The notes under the pieces are model-generated. The model worked only from the letters and a program-made list of their open reading frames with translations. It ran no database searches and was not told the origin of the DNA. DNA of 5,353 nt from Bordetella parapertussis (lineage in GTDB: Bacteria > Pseudomonadota > Gammaproteobacteria > Burkholderiales > Burkholderiaceae_B). The DNA lies in assembly GCA_945872285.1 (NCBI GenBank), contig CAMBZR010000128.1, positions 1 to 5,353 on the forward strand, read 5' to 3'. The translations under genes and the position numbers were made by a program. Each line of letters starts with the position of its first letter. Position 1 is the stretch's first letter. Below are positions 1 to 5,271 of the stretch, piece by piece.

Positions 1-1
1 G

Positions 2-28
2 CTCGCCTGCCAAGTGAACGGTGCATGA
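2..28 (+). pseudogene. tnpB: 3' end of a tnpB-like gene (RNA-guided nuclease/transposon accessory), partial
   Basis: Only eight codons (LACQVNGA) and a TGA stop lie in the window. TnpB is the RuvC-type, omega-RNA-guided endonuclease carried by IS200/IS605 elements and is related to the ancestor of Cas12. The catalytic part would lie to the left and is not visible. After the TGA at 26-28 the same frame stays open to the TAA at 197-199. Its first part still resembles the tails of longer TnpB proteins (PSATGTHRSD, AVGIPVL), so the TGA may be a nonsense mutation that shortened the protein, or simply the normal end with the downstream DNA serving as omega RNA. It is called a pseudogene only because it is a fragment here; the full gene could be intact. 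The assignment depends on a short stretch. Confidence 0.45.
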
Positions 29-64
29 ATGCCGTCAGCAACAGGAACCCACCGAAGCGATCGA

Positions 65-149
65 CCCCATCCCGGGGCCTACGCCGTAGGAATCCCCGTT
101 CTTCCCGCGTCAGCGGCGTCCGTGAGGACGAGGGCGGGGAGGATGTCAA
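65..149 (+). ncRNA. Omega-RNA-like 3' scaffold of the tnpB element
   Basis: Seen: consecutive hairpins fill the segment. CCCC 65-68 pairs with GGGG 74-77, and CCTAC 78-82 with GTAGG 86-90. A 10-bp stem, 94-103 with 130-139, contains three G-U pairs and encloses two small hairpins: CCGC 105-108 with GCGG 113-116 (loop GTCA), and GTCC 118-121 with GGAC 126-129 (loop GTGA, a GNRA tetraloop). Only single C residues (104, 117) are left unpaired at the resulting three-way junction. G-U pairs and a GNRA loop point to a structure that works as RNA rather than only as DNA. Known: in TnpB systems the omega RNA overlaps the 3' end of tnpB and the right end of the element, and the guide is the flanking DNA just beyond. 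The 5' end of the RNA is not defined here. Confidence 0.58.
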
Positions 150-184
150 CGAAACGACAGCTCGTAGGTACCAAAGTATTGATA

Positions 185-192
185 AACGCGTT
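185..192. promoter_or_regulatory. Possible regulator site upstream of the fad operon
   Basis: AACGCGTT is a perfect 8-bp palindrome about 38 bases before the fadN start. With one mismatched pair the symmetry extends to TaAACGCGTTaA (183-194). TetR- and GntR-type regulators often control fad genes from such sites, but no specific regulator's consensus is matched. No convincing sigma-70 promoter was found between the element end and the gene: TTGATA at 179-184 has no well-spaced -10 box. The role is a guess from position. Confidence 0.2.
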
Positions 193-229
193 AACTTAAT
201 AAACTCGCGCAGCAAAGAGGATTTCAGCC

Positions 230-2686
230 ATGCAAGTGAATCGACCAATCCGTAAAGTGGCAGTTTTGGGTGCTGGAGTGATGGGGGCGCAAATCGCTGC
301 TCATTGTGTCAACGTGGGTGTGCCCGTGATTTTGTTTGACCTGGCAGCTCCGTTAACAAAAGACGGAAAGCCGCAACATAACAACACGATTGCGCTGAAG
401 GCGATCGATAATCTAAAAAAATTAAGCCCTGCGCCCTTGGCTGTTGCCGCCAGTGCTGATTTGATTCAGCCCGCTAATTACGAGGATGACCTGGCACGTT
501 TGGCCGAGTGCGATTTGGTGATTGAGGCCATCGCCGAGCGCCTTGACTGGAAGCACGCGCTCTATGAAAAAGTGGCGCCACACATTGCCGCGCATACGAT
601 ATTTGCGACCAATACTTCGGGCTTGTCCATTACTGAATTGTCGGCAGGCTTCTCTGGAGACTTGAAAAAACGCTTTTGCGGCGTGCACTTTTTCAATCCG
701 CCACGCTACATGCACTTGCTTGAATTAATCCCCTTGCCAGCGACTGATCCCTTGATCTTGGATCAGCTCGAAACGTTTATGACCTCAACCATGGGTAAGG
801 GGGTCGTACGCGCGAAAGATACGCCTAACTTTGTCGGTAATCGCGTCGGTGTGTTTGCGATCTTGGCGGTGTTTGCCGAGGCTGAAAAATACAAGCTAGG
901 TTTTGATGTGGTGGATGCCCTGACAGGTAGCAAGCTTGGCCGTGCCAAGTCGGCAACGTTTCGCACCAGTGATGTGGTCGGACTCGATACCTTGGCCAAT
1001 GTCATTCGCACAATGGAAAACGGTCTGAAACAAGATCCCTTTGCTGCGTTGTTTAAGGTGCCCGACGTTCTTGCGTCCTTAACTTCGTTAGGTCGCTTAG
1101 GTCAAAAGACCAAGGCGGGTTTCTTTAAAAAAGAAGGCAAAGCCGTCTTGGTGCTAAACCCAGTCACAAAAGAGTACGAGCCTTCAACGGCAACGATTGC
1201 GCCACTCGTCGATCGCATTCTCAAAAAACCAGTGGCCGAACGGTTTGCCCTGTTACGTGAAACCGATGAGCCGCAGGCGCAGTTTTTATGGGCGATTTTT
1301 CGGGATATCTTTCATTACATTGCCGTGCATCTCGAGTCGATTGCCGACTCAGCACGCGAAATTGATTTTGCGATGCGCTGGGGTTATGGCTGGGCGCGCG
1401 GCCCGTTCGAAGACTGGCAAGATGCGGGTTGGGGGCAGGTTGCGCAGTGGGTCAAAGAGGATATCGAACAGGGTAAGGCGCTCAGTTCTGCGCCGTTACC
1501 AGAGTGGGTCTTTACTGGCCCAGTCGCCGAGCGTCAAGCCGTTCATACGCCTGAGGGCTCTTGGTCGGCCCAGCAAAAGGCTTATTTGCCACGTTCATCT
1601 TTGCCTGTCTATCAAAAACAAGTGTTCAGAGCCCCCTTGCTTGGAGACGGTTCCGCTGATCCGCGCAAGGCAGGTCAAACTATTTTTGAGAACACCGATT
1701 TGCGCGCGTGGGTCGATGCCGGTCAACCCGAGGTGTTGGTGGTGTCGTTTCGCTCAAAAATGAATACCTTCAGTTCAGATGTTTTAAACGGGATCCAGCA
1801 AGCGATTGATTTGGCTGAACAGCAATACGCAGGTGTCGTTATTTGGCAGACGAGCTCGCTTCAGTCAGGCGTGCCGGGTGGCCCATTTTCGGCCGGTGCC
1901 AATTTAGAAGCAGCGATGCCTTTGGTGATGAAAGGTGGCCCGCAAGGTATTGAAACCTTTGTTCAATTGTTTCAAGACACGATGATGCGCGTGAAGTATG
2001 CACAAGTGCCGGTGGTCTGCGCGGTATCCGGGATTGCGCTGGGGGGCGGCTGCGAGTTGGTCCTGCAGGCCGCAAGGCGTGTCGCTACGATCGAGAGTTA
2101 TATCGGGCTTGTAGAAATCGGCGTGGGCTTGTTGCCGGCTGGTGGTGGCCTGAAAGAAGCCGCGCTCAGAGCAGCGCGCGGTGTCGAAAAACTGGGGCAA
2201 GCGCCTGCCGCAGCAAACTTTTTGAATTTTCTCACTGCATCGTTTGAAAATGCAGCGATGGCAAAAGTCTCAGCCTCGGCTCACGAGGCCATTAAGATGG
2301 ATTACCTGAAGTCAGACGACCTCATTGTGGCCAATGTTTATGAATTATTGGCGCAGGCTCAGGCGCAAGTCAAGGCCATGCGCTATGCGGGCTACCGTCC
2401 ACCCTTCAAGACCTTGATTCCCGTCGCAGGCCGTTCGGTGGCTGCGACTGTGAGGGGGCAACTTGTCAATATGCAAGAGGGCGGCTTTATTTCAGAGCAT
2501 GATTGTTTCATCGCTAAAAAAATTATCGACGTCATGACGGGCGGTGATGTTGAGGCGGGCACGCTGGTGTCTGAGGAGTGGCTGCTTAAGCTTGAGCGGC
2601 AGGCCTTCGTCGAACTGATCGCCCACCCAAAATCAATCGAACGCGTGATGGGCCTGCTGCAAGACGGCAAGCCCGTGCGCAATTAA
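230..2686 (+). CDS. fadN: FadN-type bifunctional 3-hydroxyacyl-CoA dehydrogenase / enoyl-CoA hydratase
   Basis: This 818-residue cytoplasmic enzyme would carry out two beta-oxidation steps: hydration of trans-2-enoyl-CoA and NAD-dependent oxidation of the resulting 3-hydroxyacyl-CoA. The N-terminal part is the dehydrogenase, with a Rossmann GAGVMG motif at residues 14-19, NTSGLSI at 128-134 and HFFNP at 153-157. His153 and Glu165 are spaced as in the catalytic dyad of known HADs, and PNFVGNR (199-205) starts the helical domain. A second helical HAD-like segment (WAIFRDIFHYIA to GPFEDWQDAGW) lies at 354-401. The C-terminal crotonase domain (~500-690) has FSAGANL at 553-559 and GGGCEL with Glu609, followed by Glu629. 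The 20-residue spacing matches the two catalytic Glu of rat enoyl-CoA hydratase. HAD-first order separates it from FadB/FadJ, where the hydratase comes first, and matches Bacillus FadN (about 790 aa). The ATG start has AAAGAGG at 214-220. The next gene, a thiolase, lies 35 bases downstream. Confidence 0.93.
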   Translation: MQVNRPIRKVAVLGAGVMGAQIAAHCVNVGVPVILFDLAAPLTKDGKPQHNNTIALKAIDNLKKLSPAPLAVAASADLIQPANYEDDLARLAECDLVIEAIAERLDWKHALYEKVAPHIAAHTIFATNTSGLSITELSAGFSGDLKKRFCGVHFFNPPRYMHLLELIPLPATDPLILDQLETFMTSTMGKGVVRAKDTPNFVGNRVGVFAILAVFAEAEKYKLGFDVVDALTGSKLGRAKSATFRTSDVVGLDTLANVIRTMENGLKQDPFAALFKVPDVLASLTSLGRLGQKTKAGFFKKEGKAVLVLNPVTKEYEPSTATIAPLVDRILKKPVAERFALLRETDEPQAQFLWAIFRDIFHYIAVHLESIADSAREIDFAMRWGYGWARGPFEDWQDAGWGQVAQWVKEDIEQGKALSSAPLPEWVFTGPVAERQAVHTPEGSWSAQQKAYLPRSSLPVYQKQVFRAPLLGDGSADPRKAGQTIFENTDLRAWVDAGQPEVLVVSFRSKMNTFSSDVLNGIQQAIDLAEQQYAGVVIWQTSSLQSGVPGGPFSAGANLEAAMPLVMKGGPQGIETFVQLFQDTMMRVKYAQVPVVCAVSGIALGGGCELVLQAARRVATIESYIGLVEIGVGLLPAGGGLKEAALRAARGVEKLGQAPAAANFLNFLTASFENAAMAKVSASAHEAIKMDYLKSDDLIVANVYELLAQAQAQVKAMRYAGYRPPFKTLIPVAGRSVAATVRGQLVNMQEGGFISEHDCFIAKKIIDVMTGGDVEAGTLVSEEWLLKLERQAFVELIAHPKSIERVMGLLQDGKPVRN

Positions 2687-2693
2687 CGCACGG
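2673..2693 (+). other. Small hairpin over the fadN stop codon
   Basis: CCGTGCG (2673-2679) and CGCACGG (2687-2693) form a perfect 7-bp stem with the loop CAATTAA, which contains the TAA stop. No T run follows, so it does not look like an intrinsic terminator. It may affect ribosome release, mRNA processing or the relative expression of the two genes, or it may be chance. Confidence 0.35.
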
Positions 2694-2707
2694 CAGAAAC
2701 AAACGCT

Positions 2708-2715
2708 AAAGGAAG
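2708..2715 (+). promoter_or_regulatory. Ribosome binding site deciding the thiolase start
   Basis: AAAGGAAG lies in the short gap between the two fad genes. Its AGGA core is eight bases before the ATG at 2722, a normal spacing. A TTG at 2719 in the same frame would be only five bases from the core and is a poorer start, so the ATG is preferred. Confidence 0.7.
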
Positions 2716-2721
2716 CTATTG

Positions 2722-3915
2722 ATGAAAGCCCTACAAGACGCCTATATTGTTGCCGCCACCCGCACCCCCGTTGGTAAGTCGGGACGCGGTTCGTTGCGTG
2801 ATATGCGGCCTGACGACTTATTCGCACAAACGCTTAAGCATTTATTGCTGCAGGCGCCAAGCTTGGATTTAACAGCAATCGAAGACGTAATCGTCGGTTG
2901 TGCGATGCCAGAAGCGCAGCAAGGGTTTAACGTGGCCCGTATCGCACTTCTCTTGGCAGGTTTGCCCAATACGACGGGCGGGGTGACGATTAACCGCTTT
3001 TGTTCGTCGGGGTTGAATGCCGTGGCCATGGCCGCCGACCGTATTCGAGTGGGCGAAGCGGATGTAATGATTGCGGGCGGTGTCGAGTCAATGAGTATGG
3101 TGCCCATGAGTGGCAATACCCCCTCGCTGTCGCCCGCTATTTTTACAGATGAAAATATCGGCATTGCATATGGGATGGGCTTAACGGCCGAAAAGGTGGC
3201 TCAACAATGGAAAGTCACACGCGAGGCGCAAGATGCTTTCGCTTTGCAGTCTCACCACAGAGCGTTAGCCGCTCAGGCTGCGGGTGAGTTTAAGGCCGAG
3301 ATCTTTGCGGTTGCTTTGACTCAACGAAAAATGAACCTTGAACGTGGCGTGGTCGAGGTTTCGCCTAAAGCCTTTGCGCAAGATGAAGGCCCGCGTCTGG
3401 ATACTTCGCTGGAAGGCCTGGCGCGGTTGCGGCCAGCCTTTGCCGCGAAGGGAAGTGTGACGGCGGGTAACAGTTCACAGACCTCGGATGGAGCAGGCGC
3501 CTTGCTACTGATGAGCGAAAAAGCGCTTAAACTATTTAATGTGACACCGCTGGCGCGTTTTGTAAGCTTCGCGATAAAAGGAGTTGCACCCGAAATCATG
3601 GGCATCGGCCCCAAAGAGGCGATCCCTGCGGCGTTGCGCCTTGCTGGCTTAAAGCAAGAGGCGCTTGACTGGATTGAACTCAATGAAGCGTTCGCTGCGC
3701 AAGCCCTCGCAGTGATCCAAGACTTGCAGCTTGATCCGACTAAAGTTAATCCCTTGGGCGGAGCGATCGCGCTCGGGCATCCGCTTGGGGCGACTGGTGC
3801 GATTCGCAGTGCAACCGCGATTCACGCCTTGCATCGTCACAAATTAAAGTACAGCATGGTCACCATGTGTGTCGGTACTGGTATGGGAGCCGCAGGAATT
3901 TTTGAGCGTTGTTAA
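2722..3915 (+). CDS. fadA: Acetyl-CoA acyltransferase (3-ketoacyl-CoA thiolase)
   Basis: This 397-residue cytoplasmic thiolase would cleave 3-ketoacyl-CoA with CoA to give acetyl-CoA and a shortened acyl-CoA. All degradative-thiolase motifs are present: the nucleophile Cys94 in NRFCSSGLNA, GGVESMS at 119-125, NEAFAAQ at 321-327 (Asn321), GHPLGATG with His353, and the second catalytic Cys383 in MCVGTGMGAAG. The spacing equals that of Zoogloea thiolase (Cys89, Asn316, His348, Cys378) shifted by five. The length is normal (~390-400 aa). The gap to the hydratase/dehydrogenase gene is 35 bases with no terminator between, so the two are probably co-transcribed and their products act in sequence; in Bacillus the equivalent pair is FadN-FadA. 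The symbol is given by context. A biosynthetic acetoacetyl-CoA thiolase role is less likely given the neighbour, but chain-length preference cannot be read from sequence. Confidence 0.93.
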   Translation: MKALQDAYIVAATRTPVGKSGRGSLRDMRPDDLFAQTLKHLLLQAPSLDLTAIEDVIVGCAMPEAQQGFNVARIALLLAGLPNTTGGVTINRFCSSGLNAVAMAADRIRVGEADVMIAGGVESMSMVPMSGNTPSLSPAIFTDENIGIAYGMGLTAEKVAQQWKVTREAQDAFALQSHHRALAAQAAGEFKAEIFAVALTQRKMNLERGVVEVSPKAFAQDEGPRLDTSLEGLARLRPAFAAKGSVTAGNSSQTSDGAGALLLMSEKALKLFNVTPLARFVSFAIKGVAPEIMGIGPKEAIPAALRLAGLKQEALDWIELNEAFAAQALAVIQDLQLDPTKVNPLGGAIALGHPLGATGAIRSATAIHALHRHKLKYSMVTMCVGTGMGAAGIFERC

Positions 3916-3926
3916 GACGCAGGAAT

Positions 3927-3967
3927 AAAAAACGGCCGCCAGGTACACCCTTGGCGGCCGTTTTTTT
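3927..3967. terminator. Bidirectional intrinsic terminator between convergent genes
   Basis: CGGCCGCCA (3933-3941) pairs perfectly with TGGCGGCCG (3952-3960), and a G-T pair at 3942/3951 extends the stem inward. It is flanked by AAAAAA (3927-3932) and TTTTTTT (3961-3967). The T run ends transcripts of the fad operon on the plus strand. Read from the other side, the A run becomes a U tract for the outer-membrane gene, whose stop is at 3980-3982. It starts 11 bases after the thiolase stop. Confidence 0.93.
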
Positions 3968-3979
3968 AGGTTGACTGGT

Positions 3980-4653
3980 TTAGAATTTCCAGCCGATACC
4001 AACGGCTACGTCCATGCCGGTGGCGTTGATTTCGCCGCTTAGCTGCGCGTAGGGCACATCAACATCTTTGTATTTGGCATAGTTGAGCTCAGCATAGCCA
4101 TACAAGCCGCCACGAATGACCTGCTTGTAGCCCAGGCCTAAGGCGTAGCCAGAAAGGCTGCTCGAGGCTTGACCAAAGGAGTCTGAATCGGTGTTAGCCG
4201 TGGCGCCCGAGTAGCCGACTTTGGCGTAAACGAGTTTTTCTTTGTCAAGGGCATAGCCTGGCTGCAGCGTAATACCAAAGACGTTACTGACGCTATATGT
4301 GCCGGGGCCAGTGGTCACGCCGCGTGGCGTGGTGATCAGAACCGAATGTTTTGTGTGTCGCTCGTGCCGGGGATCAGGCTGGCGCCAACGCCTAGTGTCC
4401 AGGGGCCAGAGATCGCGAAGGTGTAGCCTGCCGACAGTATGCCAATAATGGTGTTTAGATCTTTCTTTTCGCCCGAATAGGGGGAGGCGTTTAAATAGGT
4501 GCCACCGCTAAAGCCGGGAATAAACGTGGCCGCGCCCACGCCGATTTGGCCCCAGGCCCCTTGCCATATTTCTGACTGTGCTTGCGCGGCTGTGCCGCCC
4601 AGGCACAGAAACCCAGCGGTCGCTAGGGCTGCGACGAGTTTTGATTTGTTCAT
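3980..4653 (-). pseudogene. Small outer-membrane beta-barrel protein, frame broken near 4349-4358
   Basis: Read from the ATG at 4651-4653, the protein opens with a signal peptide (MNKSKLVAAL, hydrophobic core, cleavage after AQA at residue 25). The mature start QSEIWQGAWGQIGVG and later alternating segments (GYTFAISGPWTLGVGASL; KLVYAKVGYSG; SGYALGLGYKQ; GLYGYAELNYAKY) read as beta strands. It ends GWKF, with the terminal Phe typical of outer-membrane barrels. The first frame stops with TGA at 4336-4338 after SDTQNIRF. The rest lies in the -1 frame and runs without a stop to 3980 (..VLITTPRGVTTGPGTYSV..). Adding one base, or removing two, near 4349-4358 gives one protein of 223-224 residues, normal for an 8-strand barrel of the OmpW/OMP_b-brl type. 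Only a weak GGA precedes the start. No specific ligand or function is recognised. A true mutation or a sequencing error would look the same. Confidence 0.8.
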
Positions 4654-4809
4654 GCGATTGTTCCGATGCGAGGGTGTGATGCGAAAAAAGTTAAAGCGAT
4701 GATCTATAACGGATTTGTCGTGACGGGCGTGTAAATGAAACACCGTGGCACTGCGAGTCGCTTGCGGTCGTGATTGCCGATTAAATAAGACAAGCCAAAG
4801 CGCTTTCTA

Positions 4810-4827
4810 GATAGTAAAAATACTATC
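4810..4827. repeat. Perfect inverted repeat GATAGTA-AAAA-TACTATC
   Basis: Two 7-base arms (4810-4816 and 4821-4827) surround AAAA. The site lies about 160 bases before the outer-membrane protein start and about 50 bases upstream of the tRNA -35 box. It lacks a following T run on the plus strand, so an operator is more likely than a terminator. The palindrome overlaps a weak minus-strand -10-like TAGTAT, which would suit repression of the outer-membrane gene. No regulator is recognised. Confidence 0.45.
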
Positions 4828-4879
4828 GCGGAAACGACCTTTGAACAACTCAGGCATTCCCTGATGCGTTGCAGCTAGT

Positions 4880-4908
4880 TTGACAGTAAAACAGTAAAAA
4901 GTCATAAT
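4880..4908 (+). promoter_or_regulatory. Sigma-70 promoter of tRNA-Lys
   Basis: A perfect -35 box TTGACA (4880-4885) is followed after 17 bases by CATAAT (4903-4908), one mismatch from the -10 consensus. Transcription should start near 4914-4916, leaving only three to five bases before the mature tRNA. The bases just after the -10 box (AGCGGGC) are GC-rich, the discriminator type linked to growth-rate and ppGpp control of stable RNA genes. Confidence 0.88.
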
Positions 4909-4918
4909 AGCGGGCTTG

Positions 4919-4995
4919 GGGCTGGTAGCTCAGTTGGTTAGAGCAGCGGACTTTTAATCCGTTGGTCGCGAGTTCGAGTCTCGCCCAGCCCACCA
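4919..4995 (+). tRNA. tRNA-Lys (anticodon UUU)
   Basis: All arms fold. The acceptor is GGGCTGG (4919-4925) with CCAGCCC (4985-4991), discriminator A4992 and encoded CCA 4993-4995. The D arm contains AGCTCAGTTGGTTAGAGC. The anticodon stem GCGGA/TCCGT holds the loop CTTTTAA with anticodon TTT at 4953-4955. The T arm is GCGAG-TTCGAGT-CTCGC. UUU decodes the AAA and AAG lysine codons. It is a single-gene transcript with its own promoter and terminator. The tRNA 3' end is not repeated downstream within the window, so there is no sign of an element integrated here. Confidence 0.97.
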
Positions 4996-5004
4996 AGTAA
5001 ATTC

Positions 5005-5046
5005 AAAGGTCTCTAAGCGTAATTGCTCTGAGACCTTTTGTTTTTT
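5005..5046 (+). terminator. Intrinsic terminator after tRNA-Lys
   Basis: AAAGGTCTC (5005-5013) pairs with GAGACCTTT (5030-5038) around a 16-base loop, and the T-rich tail TTTTGTTTTTT ends at 5046. It starts ten bases after the tRNA CCA, as expected for a monocistronic tRNA gene. Confidence 0.9.
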
Positions 5047-5122
5047 GGGGGACTTGGCTATCAAGCCCCGTATTTGTAGGGCTCTTGGGTGTTTCTTTTA
5101 TTTCTGTTTAAAGGGGGTTCAA

Positions 5123-5207
5123 ATTGGCACTCACCAAGGCATCTCAGTCCAGAGGCGATGGCTCAGGTATCTAAGTTTTTACGGGTGAGTCAGGAGGTTT
5201 GGCCAAT
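5123..5207. repeat. Paired inverted repeats that could fold into a long RNA hairpin
   Basis: ATTGGC (5123-5128) pairs with GCCAAT (5202-5207), and directly inside it ACTCACC (5129-5135) pairs with GGTGAGT (5184-5190). Both arms are perfect and are contiguous on the 5' side. An 11-base insert separates them on the 3' side. A small CTC/GAG hairpin sits within the loop. It could be part of an untranslated RNA or a decayed element, or it may be chance. Confidence 0.3.
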
Positions 5208-5241
5208 ACTCGCAACGGCACACAAATAATGCAAATACTGA

Positions 5242-5271
5242 TTGACGCCAATCGAGTAGCAGATTTATAAA
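5242..5271 (+). promoter_or_regulatory. Possible sigma-70 promoter pointing off the right edge
   Basis: TTGACG (5242-5247; five of six consensus bases) and TATAAA (5266-5271; five of six) are 18 bases apart. Transcription would start near 5278 and run out of the window. No gene is visible to support it. Confidence 0.4.

Larger units (their letters stand above)
1..149 (+). mobile_element. Right end of an IS200/IS605-family (IS1341-type, tnpB) element, partial
   Basis: Seen: frame 2 reads like a TnpB C-terminus (LACQVNGA, stop, then MPSATGTHRSD ... AVGIPVL). It is followed by the characteristic ending of this family, a C-rich/G-rich stem starting GGAATCCCC and closing with GGGGAGGATGTCAA. The main stem (94-103 with 130-139) ends exactly ten bases before the last A of TCAA. 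Known: IS200/IS605 elements have no terminal inverted repeats. They carry subterminal hairpins, and their right cleavage site is TCAA in the well-studied IS608. Inference: the element ends at 149 and its body lies left of the window, so whether it is complete, or has tnpA, cannot be judged. The match to the family rests on recalled motifs, not on a search. Confidence 0.68.
4654..4918. other. Divergent spacer between the outer-membrane gene and tRNA-Lys
   Basis: This gap of about 265 bases holds the tRNA promoter on the plus strand (separate entry), a palindrome at 4810-4827 (separate entry) and the 5' leader of the outer-membrane gene. For that gene no strong promoter stands out: the minus-strand pair TTGTTC / TAGTAT with 17-base spacing overlaps the palindrome but matches the consensus poorly. 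The reading frame can be extended upstream to 4743, but those residues (MFHLHARHDKSV..) do not look like a signal peptide. Confidence 0.5.

Noticed and set aside
25..255. A 76-codon open frame at the left end, overlapping the fadN start
   Set aside because: It runs through the hairpins of the element end and into fadN out of frame, is Arg/Ser/Pro-rich from GC-rich repeats and has no ribosome site.
1197..1763. Plus-strand frame of 188 codons inside fadN
   Set aside because: It lies in another frame of a gene with intact catalytic motifs throughout, and its Arg/Ser-rich translation resembles no protein family.
2719..2721. TTG start for the thiolase
   Set aside because: The ATG next to it is better spaced from AAAGGAAG and is the usual start codon, and thiolases begin this way.
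3980..4318. A separate 112-residue gene starting with GTG at 4318
   Set aside because: It lacks a signal peptide and ribosome site, and its frame continues upstream with barrel-like sequence that joins the 5' part of the gene. It is the 3' half of one broken gene.
4346..4358. Programmed -1 frameshift in the outer-membrane gene
   Set aside because: The coding strand reads A CAA AAC here, which is not a true X XXY YYZ slippery site, and the gene has no known reason for recoding.
4499..4702. Plus-strand frame of 67 codons opposite the outer-membrane gene
   Set aside because: It is antisense to the signal peptide and first strands of a clear gene, with no ribosome site or recognisable features.
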